From Pocillopora verrucosa (lineage: Eukaryota > Cnidaria > Anthozoa > Scleractinia > Pocilloporidae), in the NCBI RefSeq assembly GCF_036669915.1, contig NC_089324.1:10704335-10768334 (forward strand): a DNA stretch of 64,000 nt, written 5' to 3'. Positions 1 to 9,247 of the stretch are shown here, piece by piece. Under the pieces are notes generated by a model, which had not been told where the DNA came from, ran no database searches, and saw nothing but the letters and a program-made list of their open reading frames with translations. The first letter of the stretch is position 1. Every line of letters begins with the position of its first letter. The translations under genes were made by a program, and so were the position numbers.

Positions 1-221
1 TTTATAAGTAAAAGCATAATGGAAAGTTGTGGGAAAAAAGTATTGCTTGGTTGTAAAAACTACAGCATTAAAAAGCATCGGATTTCCACGATTGAGATAT
101 CTTTATCTTGCCATGATGCTTTTTTAGTTTAAAACATCATATCGTGGAAAAAAAAAACCAGAAGTCCAAAGTAACTATATGCAAAATTCTTTGAAAGACT
201 TGAACTTACAGGAGAAAAGCC

Positions 222-372
222 TTTTAATTCATTTTCCCTCACCACATTCGTCCGGATTAAAACTATTTTCCTTCTAATTCGGACAGAAAACTAGATAACA
301 CAGAGACAATAAAAGAACTACAGTAAATACAATTTGGGTAGCTTGTTTCAGGTTGAGCAAGTACCTACGGAA
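222..372. repeat. Direct repeat associated with the DIRS-like element (copy 1)
   Basis: This stretch, rich in CATTCGTCCG and ATTCGGACAGAAAAC words, recurs in the same orientation at about 2390-2530. Both copies lie next to DIRS-type coding relics, so they are probably split repeats or internal repeats of that element. The first 220 bases are AT-rich and show nothing I can name. Confidence 0.6.
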
Positions 373-463
373 AAGTTTATTCCAAGAACCTATCAAATTC
401 ATAGATCACAAAAATCACAGAGATCAATTCTGTAATTTTAGATCTAATTACTTGAAATAAATT

Positions 464-717
464 CTAGATTCCAGCGATTTTGTCAACATCAAGTCTCTCT
501 TGAACCTGTTCTTTAACATACATGTCCTCGGCAGAATCGGTTTTCCAACGGCTATGGAGGTTCAACAGTCGCTCTCTTGATGGATTTTAATTTCCTCAAT
601 TTAGTTTCGATGGATGCGGCACCCCTAGATCTAAAGCTATGCAAAGCGTAAAGACGTTGATCATATCCCAACTCATCCGAGTTCCTCATCATCATGTCCC
701 ATGAAGGACGTGTAAGA
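464..717 (-). pseudogene. DIRS-type tyrosine recombinase, C-terminal fragment
   Basis: Read on the minus strand, this encodes the end of a tyrosine recombinase of the kind found in DIRS retroelements. A segment reads GYDQRLYALHSFRSRGA, containing an H-x-x-R box. After a frame change follows LLNLHSRWKTDSAEDMYVKE, with the second conserved histidine and a tyrosine in the expected order, then a stop at 464-466. In DIRS elements this enzyme inserts a circular DNA copy instead of an integrase. The N-terminal half is missing and there is at least one frameshift, so it is dead. It lies downstream of the reverse transcriptase relic at 1072-1987 on the same strand, the order expected for DIRS. The identification rests on motif recognition. 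Confidence 0.72.
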
Positions 718-1071
718 AACTTTTTTTATCACAGAAACTGTGGTGTTATACAAGGATTTCCGGCCCTGAGAAAAGCCGTAACAACACACGTGAAAAGATA
801 TCATATTTTTTAACGTGTGTTGACACGTCACTAAAATAGTAGTATTCCCTAATCATCGTAGAATAAAATACCCGAAAAATACTTTGGCTCGAAAATTTGT
901 TTAATGTCGAGAGTAGTGATATTTTCCCACCAAAATTTGACCTCTGCGAGGCAAAAAATGGTCCATTTCAAATTTCGTATCTCAATCGGGAGAAGCGGCT
1001 ATGGATTTCAGACAGTGTCTAGTTATGATAGGGGCCAGTCTGCCCACAACAGGACTCATAGACATAACCGA
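718..1071. other. No gene seen; possible insertion in the DIRS relic
   Basis: This segment separates the recombinase and reverse transcriptase relics. Positions about 745-800 resemble sequence upstream of METTL27 exon 1 (compare 11115-11160: 'CCCTGAGAAAAGCC' followed by ACACGTG-like words). The rest shows no coding potential. Confidence 0.4.
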
Positions 1072-1987
1072 TCATGAACCGAGGAAGAAAGATAATAAAC
1101 GTGCAGAAACGAAAAGTTTAGATTGGATATAGTCTATAATTGAACATGCCTTGTCAACTTGCTCTGCTTTGTTTAATCGAAATGGTGCCGTTCCCACAGT
1201 CCAAAGTAACACCAGGCCAGTCAAGTTTTTTGAACAGGGTTCGAATACTCTTTGATTCATTTTAATGACAAAACCAGAGGCGCATAAATCACCTTTCATA
1301 GGATTAGAAGCGGGATCTAAATATACTTCACAATGAAAACACTGGACCCCCAATACTTGACCAGCGGCCTTAAAATTTTGATAAAATATACTGAGCAGTA
1401 GATAATCCAAACAGAAGAACATTAAACATGACAAAACGTTCTCTGCCATCAGGGAACATCCACGATAAACTTGTCTATGATGAGGACAAATGTCTAAATG
1501 ATGATAACCACTTTTAAAATCGAAGTTAATAGCAAAAGGTCCCATAGAAAAATACTCCAATGCTCTCTTATGAACCGCGTATTTGAAATCAAATTTGTAG
1601 AGATCTTGATTGATCGCCCAAGGATGACCCTTTTTTCCTTGCCGCAAGGTTGAATACATACCGACAAAGGATTAATATTGTGTAATTCTTAGGAATTGAC
1701 TTCTGAAATTTCATCTTCGGGATGAATTCAAGGATAGCTTCGGTAACAAAATCACAGTTATCTAAACAAGAACGATTGTTCTTGCTCCAAAATCTAGGTG
1801 GCGCAGTCGAAAAGGGGATCTTACAACCATCGCGAATGGCAGACAGAATAAATTCAGAGGCTCCCAAGAGCTCTCGTAGAGAATTATGGGATTTGAGGCG
1901 ACCATGAACGGAATGAGAGTCAGGTTGAACAGGCTGCTTCTCCCTTACTGAAATAGTAACATTGTACCTCGTCTTCGTCGCTATCAT
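1072..1987 (-). pseudogene. DIRS-type reverse transcriptase fragment
   Basis: Two overlapping minus-strand frames make up part of a reverse transcriptase of a DIRS-like retroelement. The upstream frame (1987-1589) has the leader typical of this group (LGASEFILSAIRDGCKIPF, then KNNRSCLDNCDFVTEAILEF). The next frame (1659-1072) has the palm start DFKSGYHHLDICPHHRQVY, where the first catalytic acid sits in the usual '(F/Y)D.KSGYHH' box. Downstream is the thumb-like KVDKACSIIDYIQSK in shifted frame. No intact FxDD catalytic box is visible, and the frames are broken by shifts, so this is a relic. Its order with the gag-like fragment (2503-3060) and the recombinase fragment (464-717) on one strand supports one degenerate element of roughly 0.2-3.4 kb. 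Confidence 0.78.
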
Positions 1988-2149
1988 TTTCCATTAATTC
2001 CAGCTGTGCAGGATTTTTCAGACTGGCTATCGATACAGGCTTCTCAGTAGAAAGCTGAATCGGGCTGTTTGAAGGTGCTTTCCAGAGTCCCTTATGGGCA
2101 CAGGTGAACTATGAGTCGGACGGACGAGGTGTTCGATAGCCTTGTGCAA

Positions 2150-2400
2150 ACAGATATTAAACAAAATTTGCGTTCAGCAATTTAGAATAGACAATAAAAT
2201 TTATCGTAACCGTAGGCGCTATCTTAAACCTGAAACTTAGAGTGAACAGTCTGTGCATAAAACCTCCTTTAATACTCGGTCAGATAACGAACAATAGCCC
2301 GTAATTAGAAGATGTAAGAAATTCCTGTCAAGATATACAAAGCGGAAAAATGCACATGCATAACTGTGCCCTCTAAAAGAAAGGAAATTTGTTTTCATCC
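2150..2400. repeat. Direct repeat, copy at 3165-3365
   Basis: The segment containing GCGCTATCTTAAA, a run of ACGAACAATAG and CCCTC(T/C)AAA..GAAAGGAAATTT recurs in the same orientation at 3165-3365. Both flank the gag-like fragment. I read them as repeats belonging to the DIRS-like element. Between 1988 and 2150 I see no gene. Confidence 0.6.
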
Positions 2401-2502
2401 TCCCTCACACATTCGTCCGAATGAAAAATATTTTCCTCCTGATTCGGACAGAAAACAAGATAACACAAAGAAAATAAAAGAAATACAGTAACTAAAATTT
2501 GG

Positions 2503-3060
2503 TTAGCTTGTTTCAAATTGAACAAGCTCTTGAAATAACAAAGAAAGGGCTAACAATCGCATTACCTCGAAAAAGCTGCCGGTCATCACTGCTAGCATTA
2601 GCAGAAGCAGAAGTAGAAGTAGCATCAAACCAGGCGGCTTTGGCTTTCTGCAGGCTTTATCCTGCGCTTTCTTGATTCTTTTTTCATCTTCCGAGTTGTC
2701 TGCGAGATTATCTTGCTCATATTCTTGGACAACAAGCCATCCAGCATCACTTTTGTCGGCTAATTTGATCAATTTATGTCGTTTGCAAACGGATCAAACT
2801 CAAAGACGTTTCAGAAGGTTTTTGAGCCAGAGCATGCTCTCCTCTTTTCGGAAAATCGAGCGCGAAGGAATTATGATCTTCCATCTCCGCATTAAAGAGA
2901 AGTTGCTTTTCGTTTCCTTCGAATTTTGGCTTTTTCGTTTCTACTTCCCGCCTAAGCCTCTTGGCTTCACGGTGTCGGGGCTTTTTTCTTGGGAAGGATT
3001 ACTGCTCTTAAAAGCACCAAGTTTGGTATCAATATAGCTTTTGAACCTGTCAAAAATTCG
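2503..3060 (-). pseudogene. DIRS-associated gag-like ORF fragment
   Basis: The minus strand encodes a short acidic protein segment (IKLADKSDAGWLVVQEYEQD, then LADNSEDEKRIKKAQDKA). I associate this with the first ORF of cnidarian DIRS-like elements. A related piece lies on the plus strand at 36840-37260 (VQEYEQDNLADNSEDEK). Downstream of the motif the frame runs into a leucine-rich low-complexity stretch from CTTCTG repeats. It sits upstream of the reverse transcriptase relic, as expected for a gag-like ORF. Its biochemical role is not known to me. Frame breaks and lack of a full-length ORF mark it as dead. The plus-strand ORF over the same bases is a shadow. Confidence 0.55.
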
Positions 3061-3164
3061 ATCTACAGACCCGGCGATAGGTTATGAAAGAGTACGAGCT
3101 TCTTCGCCGGGTTGTTCAGATACCTGTTCGCCTTCAGATGTATCACCAGTAGCTGAGTTCATAT

Positions 3165-3365
3165 TACAAGGGTACAATTTATCGAAACCGTCGGCGCTAT
3201 CTTAAATCTGGAGCCTGGAATGAACAGTCTTTGCATATGACCTCCTCATATACTCGGATAACGAACAATAGTTCGTAATTAGAAGGTATAAGAATTCCAT
3301 TTTAAGATATGCACAGAAAAATGCATACGCATAACTGTACCCTCCAAAGAAAGGAAATTTATGTG
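3165..3365. repeat. Direct repeat, second copy of 2150-2400
   Basis: Same orientation and word order as 2150-2400. It ends immediately before the zinc-finger fragment at 3358. Confidence 0.6.
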
Positions 3366-3560
3366 CAAGGATTGCAACAAACGCTTTAGCCTGGCAGGAA
3401 ACTTCGAAAACATACGGGAGAAAAGCCTCATAAGTGCAAGGTTTGCGGCAAGTGTTTTAGTCGAGTGGATTGCCTTGACCTTCATAGCAGAGTTCTTACC
3501 TAAAAGAAGCCTTTCAAGTGTAAGGCTTGCGACACGTGCCTTAGCCAGGAAGAAAACCGT
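3358..3560 (+). pseudogene. Decayed C2H2 zinc-finger fragment
   Basis: Three linked Cys-x2-Cys half-fingers are visible on the plus strand in two frames: [15 protein letters not shown], then (shifted frame) [20 protein letters not shown], then KCKACDTCLSQEE. The linkers resemble the H-TGEKP linker (REKSL/ KPHKC) but several histidines are lost. This is the repeat pattern of a C2H2 zinc-finger transcription factor or of a transposon-borne zinc finger. A frameshift and an in-frame stop (after SRVLT) disable it. It is followed directly by an R-family fragment, so the piece has probably been rearranged. No start codon or splice structure can be assigned. Confidence 0.6.
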
Positions 3561-3564
3561 GGAA

Positions 3565-3665
3565 ATTATTCAGAGAGAATCAAATTGTGAGAGTCTAAGA
3601 AATTAACCAGCGTTCCACAGTGTGGGGTAAAATTGGATGTAAGTAGAATTAATTGTGTATTGAAT
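3565..3665 (+). repeat. R-family exon-like fragment
   Basis: Shares the sequence AGAGAGAATCAAATTGT then GGGGTAAAATTGGATGTAAGT with the exon-like segment of the R locus (compare 50194-50301 and 51727-51834), including the GTAAGT splice-donor-like end. In this copy the TAA/TAC position reads TGA. It is an isolated fragment outside the main R copies. Confidence 0.65.
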
Positions 3666-3810
3666 TATATAATGAGTATAGTGCGACAATGGTACGTATG
3701 CAGTCTTAAACTCTCATCTCGCAGTAATTTTCAAAGAAAGTTAAACAGATGTTGCTTGATTTGAAAAAATCTTGAAAGATTAGTGACTATACCCACAAAA
3801 TGTTATGCAG

Positions 3811-4370
3811 TAGTGATGGCTCAAGTTCACGTTTTTACGGCTTAGCTAAAATTCATAAACCGGGAATTCCGCTGAGTCTTTTGTTGATTCTCGGACTTAT
3901 GCAATTTCTAGTTATCTTACAAGATGTCGCCTGCTGTCGGGAATACTGATTATATTGTAAAAAATTCTTACGAATATGCGGATTTCGTAAGAGATAAAAC
4001 TCCTAACGCTGGTGAAGAATTGGTATCGTTCAACGTTGTCTCACTCTTCACTAAAATCTCAGTTGATCTTGCCGTTAAAGTTATGTAGGAGAGACTCAGA
4101 GGAGGCGCTCTCCTAGGACAAAGAACTTCTTTGCCTGTGATGGATAAAACTCATCTGCTGTAATTTTGCCTCAAACCACACAATTTGCATACAACCACAC
4201 CTACTATCAACAGGCTTTTGCTAAAGCGGTCTTCATTTGCAAAAAAGAAAATTCAGCTTTGTCGGAACACACATGCCACACTAGCCACACAATTGGGTGG
4301 AATAAGTCTAAAAAAATCACCACTCATCGACGTTACCACCAGCACCTTTGTTTGGAAGCCTAGCATATCA
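3811..4370 (+). pseudogene. Penelope-like element fragment: RT core and GIY-YIG tail
   Basis: On the plus strand, positions about 3811-4110 encode pieces of a Penelope-type reverse transcriptase: FYGLAKIHKPGIPL, then frames giving VGNTDYIVKNSYEYADFVRD and EELVSFNVVSLFTKIS, with stops and shifts between them. From about 4215 a second piece reads VFICKKENSALSEHTCHTSH then TIGWNKSKKITTHRRYHQ. This matches the C-terminal part of GIY-YIG endonucleases carried by these elements. The central RT with the YxDD box is missing, so this is an internally deleted, dead copy. It faces a second Penelope fragment (4395-5290) on the other strand. Confidence 0.7.
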
Positions 4371-4394
4371 ACTCAAAGAAAAAAGGGCAGCTAA

Positions 4395-5290
4395 TTAGTC
4401 ATGACAGGACGGAAAACGCGTGCACTGTAAGTACCTGATTAAATCTTTAAACCAGAGTAGCATCAAACCATGTCCAAGAATAAATTGGTTGAATGAAAAG
4501 CGCTCGTTGATACTGTGGGAATTAAGAGTGCTGATTTGAAAGATGAATTTTTGTGCTGCAGTTTTGCGGGTTTCCAAACTGCCTTGATGTAGGGAAAGCT
4601 GCTTAGAATGATTAGGGAGATTTAAGTGTCCAGCGACTGGTTTGGATCCTCTTGACATTTCTTTTTACGTCGCGAAGGTGTTCTCGGAATCGGTCACCTA
4701 CTCGTCTTCCTGTTTCCCCAATGTATAACTTTGGTAATGAGTACAAGTTATGCAGTAAATGATATTTTTGATGATGATGTTGGTCATTGGTTTGAAATGA
4801 ACTTCTGACCAAAAAGTTGCCTATGTTTTTGTCGCGCTTGAATGAAATTAGTGAAGGTTGCGAAAAGATAGTACCAGTCTCTGCATCGTTTTTAAGCAAT
4901 TGAAAGTTTTTAAGGATAATAGATTTAACTGCGTGGTTGTGAGAGAAACAGGATAGCCATGTTTATCGAAAAAATTGCACATCGCCCCTGATTTTTCGGA
5001 AAAGTCAGAGTCGTCACTACATAAACGACAAAGGCTGAGAAACTGTGAAAAAGGTATGGATGCGAGGATGGATGCGAAGATGAATAAAACAAGTAATTGT
5101 GTGAGTCTGTAGGCTTGCACCGATGCCTTCAATTGTCGGAGATTTCCCAGGTATATTGCAGAGCCGGGTAAAAGGAATTGACGGCAGTTATAAATTGAGT
5201 GAACTCCTCTTTGGTAGAGGAGGTAGCGCCGATGCAGTCGTCAATGTAGCGATCGTGGAGTTCAGATTTGGGGCCGTGGTATTAACTAAA
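4395..5290 (-). pseudogene. Penelope-like element fragment: RT end plus GIY-YIG endonuclease
   Basis: Minus-strand reading from 5285 gives HDRYIDDCIGATSSTKEEF, where Y-I-D-D is the catalytic RT box, and WEISDN. Next come SIPFSQFLSLCRLCSDDSDF and EKSGAMCNFFDKHGYPVS in another frame. Then come ETGTIFSQPSLISFKRDKNI and the endonuclease hallmark KLYIGETGRRVGDRFREHL (GIY-YIG-type), followed by NHSKQLSLHQGSLETRKTAA. This order (RT thumb, linker, GIY-YIG) is that of Penelope-like retroelements. At least three frame changes and a stop after ISDN show it is defunct. Positions 5290-5570 show nothing further. Confidence 0.82.
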
Positions 5291-5569
5291 AAACCTACGA
5301 AAAATTGTCTTCGGCTGATAACCTGTACCTCGACCTTGAATATTCTGAATACCACAAAAGTAATTGTTTATCAAGCTAATGATTGGACAAAAGTCTTTTT
5401 CTTTTTTTATTTAAATAATTATCTTACGCTCAAACCAATACTTTGCTCCACAGGCCTGAAAATTCAATAATCGACCTTGCACTGAGAATGGTAAATGTCT
5501 TGCTAATCAATCATCGACCTTACAGAGTGGTGCAAAAGGCGAGTGACTTGTCAGCAGCTGATTGGCGAT

Positions 5570-5724
5570 AACAAGCACATTTAGAAAAATTTTCGTAATT
5601 TTACATGTGTGCTGTTAAGGCTTTTCTCAAGGCTGAAAATCATTACAAAGCACCGCACTTCATATAATAGAAGCTTTCATCAGACAAGTGTTATGACATT
5701 TTGCATTTTGTCCCTTTATATAGA
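5570..5724 (+). repeat. Conserved sequence upstream of METTL27 exon 1 (copy A)
   Basis: This segment (GTTAAGGCTTTTCTCAAGGC, then AAAGCACCGCACTTCATAT) is found, on the minus strand, before exon 1 of each other METTL27 copy (11031-11160, 20122-20260, 39258-39400). It probably includes the 5' UTR or core promoter of the gene, although part of it may belong to an older repeat. Confidence 0.5.
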
Positions 5725-6617
5725 ATGCATGAGAAGCAGTTGAAAGCAAGCTTAATGAAGTATTTTGGAGAAATAACAGCGAAAGTAAACAAAGAAACAA
5801 CCGAAGATGAAATCAAACGTATCTATGCTGCACGGTCAGCAACATATGACGTGGTACTCTAAAATAGTAAAACAATAAAAATACGGGTCTGGGGGACGAT
5901 GTGGCACATTACCGTTTGACCCACCCGACACCTGATTCATTATTCACGGTTGCGAATGAATGTTTCGGTACTACCGGAACATTCGGGCAATATTCATAGA
6001 TCTTAATTAAGGGAATGATTGTGCATTCTTAGTTCAAAACTTATTTAGTTTACCATGTTCCCCAATATTTTCATTGTTTAAGTTCAAATTTTTTAGAGCA
6101 AAATCTCGATTTTGATTGAAAACAGATCAGCTTTTCGGGTCCGTAAAGTTACAGGAGCTCTCGAGGAAAAGGGGCTCAAGGCGACACCAGACTTGTGTCG
6201 TATTTATCGAACATCTAATCTTAATAACCGGCTTGGATTTTCTCATCATATAGGAACATTCAGCGGCGCGCACTTCATATTTCAAGCCACTGGCCGAATC
6301 TTTGCATAACGCCCTTAAAGAAGTTTACCAGGACAAACCAATGGGTCAAAATCAAAATTGACGCTGGAGCTGGGACAGGGCTGGTTGGAGTTGAGCTTGA
6401 TACACCAACCTATGTGCTCTGGATATCTCAGCTGAGATGTTAGGGGAAGCAAAGAAGAAAGAGGTCTATACTGAGTTCATCTGCACGTCTTTGAACGGGC
6501 AGTCGATACCTCAGATTAAATCAGGGCAATTCGATGCTTTGACTTGTGGTGGGGCGCTCATTACAGGGCGTATCGGCTCATCTGCTTTCGTGGAGATGAT
6601 AAGAATGGTTAAAACTG
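5725..6617 (+). pseudogene. METTL27: METTL27-like methyltransferase pseudogene (copy A)
   Basis: Only METTL27 copy on the plus strand. Exon 1 is 5725-5853 (MHEKQLKASLMKYFGE...ATYDV, with Val replacing the usual final Glu) and is followed by the donor GTACTC. Exon 2 starts at 6254 after ...CATATAG and runs to about 6617 (donor GTAGGT). Exon 2 has an indel where intact copies read MDQIKIID, and has lost about 11 bases in the VELKKLGY region. The SAM-binding part is therefore out of frame with the later EVYTEFICTSLNGQ segment. No third exon is found downstream; similarity to the intact units stops near 6870. It lies outside and inverted relative to the tandem array, so I read it as a truncated, dead duplicate. 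Confidence 0.85.
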
Positions 6618-6869
6618 GTAGGTGTTTCTCAGGAGTTTACCGAGGCACAGATGTATTTGACCTTCCCATGGCCGCGGGGAGTCTGTTCTGTGACTAATTG
6701 TTGGACTTAACTCTAAAGAATCATTTGGTTGCGGTTCCAAATCATTTGTGGTTGAAGAAATTTGTTCATGATGTTTTGAATATTTTATGCGCCATATTAA
6801 AGAAAAAACAACAACTACAACAAAAACGGACACTAGCCTTTAAACATCATACTTTGATAAAGCTTTGAG

Positions 6870-7020
6870 GAAATAATTTCTTCTTGTTACCAATTGATCA
6901 TAAACATTTCAATTTCCGAATAAACAAATACACCCAGAAAAAATTTCTCCAGTGAAGGCAATGCCTTTAGTTAAAAATTCCTCTATTTTGGAAATTCCCT
7001 AGTTTTTCTTTGTGATTGTT
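6870..7020. other. No feature recognised
   Basis: AT-rich sequence after the METTL27 copy A similarity ends. No coding signal seen on either strand. Confidence 0.4.
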
Positions 7021-7390
7021 GTCATGGTTATTGTAATCGATTCTGTGATTGGTGGATTTAGCTGAGAGGATTTAGTGCGATTGGCTGCTTCAACAGTCCG
7101 ATTATAGGTATTCGATTACAGCCGTCCTATTGCAGCCAACTATCCGATTACAACTTTACAGAAATATGCATGATAAATGAAGCTGCAAATGCACCAATAA
7201 CATTTGAGGAATATGTGATGGTTCCTTCATCCTAAGATAAAGTAGTCCTGTAGGCTTGGAGGCTTATCAGGAGGTTAAATTCTTACCTGTCGCTGTAAAG
7301 TTAAATGGATATCCCATTCTGAAATGAATTTTGGAATGTAGAATAAAGTATAATTAATTAGGTCGTAAATCAGTAGTCAGTCGACAGGGA
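7020..7390 (-). repeat. Inverted copy of 36240-36560 with mini-exon-like core
   Basis: Minus-strand reading shares with the plus strand of 36240-36560 a short segment framed like an exon. It shows TTTCAG, then AATGGGATATCCATTTA..., then GTAAGA. Flanking both are repeats of the type 'CGATTACA/TCCGATTACA'. The 36.3-kb copy lies just upstream of a DIRS gag-like relic, so this may be the 5' end of that element rather than a host gene. 7390-7880 shows no gene; the 72-residue plus ORF there is not supported. Confidence 0.5.
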
Positions 7391-7879
7391 CGAGCACGAT
7401 TTGGCTCTTGTACATAGAGCTGTACGATTAACTGACGGGTGGGAGTTCAAAACCGGTTAGGCTTAAACGAAGAGAAAACTATTTCAACCAGCATACCTAG
7501 ATGATGAAGTATTTACACGGGAGTTTTTCAGCTTAATAATCTTAATGATCTAATAAATATTCGATTTGATGTAAGCAAGGTGGTTCTTAATTGGAATAAT
7601 ATCTTAAGTGTTGGAGAAACACTCAAAAAAATTCAAACCATCCACACACGTAAAGGTTTTCAGTTGGGAAAGCAATATTGCATGATTTAGCCTTCCTGAT
7701 CCATTCACCCACACTCCCAGACAGATTTTTCGGGACACCTACAACTACCGCGCCCGTCTCAATGTTGGTCTACAAGATGGTTATGCAAAAATTGGTAATT
7801 ATGAAAAATGATAAGAGAGAGAGAGGGGCGAAAGAAAATCACAAAAGTTTCTTTCTGTCTAGTTTTGCTGCTAAAGTGA

Positions 7880-8400
7880 TCGGTTGTCGATTTTGAATTG
7901 CTAGCATTTATCTGAACACGTTTTCTGATCTTTCTTGTACTCAGGGAATAAAATGTCACACGATAGCTCATACTTTACAGCTTTCCGGTGTCGAACGAAG
8001 AAAACCCGAAATTAGAAATGGCTCTATTTACAAATCTTTCTTAGGGTTTAGGGGTCTTTCGTCTTTCGGAGATAAACTGTGATACCCCTTCTTATTTTGG
8101 ATTTTTATGGTGGAAGTCTAGAAAAAACCAAGGGTTGTGTTAGATTTGTGCTTTGATAACAGGTTTTAAGTTTGTGTTAATTGTTTCAGCCAATTTTATG
8201 ACCACTGAGTTGTTCAATGGACAAGAAGTTTCTTTTCCATATTGACCCAAATTTCTCGAGAGTCCTGGTACTTACCAGTTCCACCTTAAAAGTTGTTTTC
8301 TCTGCTGTGTTTAAATCCAAGAAAAAAGTATCAGTAGTTTCGAAATTAGTACAATGAAAAATATCAGGAAACGAAACGCGAGTCGTAAAAGAACATTTGA
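7880..8400 (+). repeat. 5' part of the tandem unit (unit 1)
   Basis: Start of the segmentally duplicated unit. The same sequence (GGAATAAAATGTCACA, CTTTCCGGTGTCGA, GTCTTTCGTCTTTCGGAG) begins the other units near 17440, 24480 and 37440. It probably contains the upstream region of the decayed plus-strand gene and the 3' flank of METTL27. No intact ORF. Confidence 0.65.
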
Positions 8401-8401
8401 A

Positions 8402-9247
8402 ATGGCTGCGGGCTCGCCGCCCACCGGCACGCGCAAAAACGTAAGTACAACATCAGGGCAATGCCGTTTGAACAGTTTGATTTATTTCATGAAATTTTTT
8501 TAGTTTTAACATCAAAATATCACAACAGCATTATAACTGACGTTTAAAGTCAGCTAAAACAATGATTCTATTATTTCTATTATGGCCTAGATGAGTTAAG
8601 CTTAATGGCCATGGTACATGTTTCTTAGTTCTTCGAAACTTTGTAAACGAACCTCCAGCATTCACTGGGCAGATCTTCGGCTGCATAGAAAGGTGAAGAC
8701 GCTCTGGACATGCACATCCATTCGCCAGCTTTCTCCAGCTCCGTCATCATCTCTTGATAGTGTTCTAATTCCTCCTTTATTATGTTGAAACAGAGGACGC
8801 CATCTGCAAAGAAGTTAACATCTTGTAAGGTTTTGACATGGGAAAGTTCCATCCTTTTTCCTATTTGTCCATGTATTTGTTAGATTTAACTCACAGAGTT
8901 GGTTAATCCTTTTACTCCTAAGGTCTCTTTAGTAATTCTCTTTAATGTCTGTCATACAATTCTTATGATGTTAGTTAGGAGAATTTGGTATTGGATTAAC
9001 CAATAATACCCTCATTGACATCTTCTTTTGTTTTCCCATTACTTGTCTGCTTGATATCATATTAATACTGTAATAAGAAATTCTGTCTTGGTCACTCATG
9101 GGAGTTAAAGGGTTAACCTATAACCTGTAATATCATTCAAAGAGAAGTTGAAGAGACCAACTCTCTTGCAGAGAGAAGATTTGGCCCAGAAGAAGATTTA
9201 CGGGCCAGATGCCAGATGTTAAGGGACTTTCTCAAGAAGGGTGTTAG
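8402..9247 (+). pseudogene. Decayed two-exon plus-strand gene start, antisense to METTL27 copy B
   Basis: Exon-like 8402-8440 reads MAAGSPPTGTRKN and ends in frame at a perfect GTAAGT donor. Exon-like 9172-9247 follows TCTCTTGCAG and ends AG|GTGAGT. In unit D the second exon stays open (REDLTPEEDLRVRRQMLREF); here a missing C in the GGCCC run breaks the frame. METTL27 exon 3 lies between these two segments on the other strand, so the two genes interleave. I do not recognise the protein and found no convincing third exon. Repeated loss of frame in units B, C and E suggests a dead gene whose signals persist through duplication. Confidence 0.45.
8481..8486 (-). promoter_or_regulatory. Possible poly(A) signal of METTL27 copy B
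   Basis: AATAAA on the minus strand about 140 bases after the METTL27 stop. The same hexamer stands at 37807-37812 below copy E; copy C has AACAAA at the matching place. No experimental support can be read from the sequence. Confidence 0.45.

Noticed and set aside
5123..5470. 115-residue plus ORF
   Set aside because: Antisense to the Penelope RT segment containing RYIDDC.
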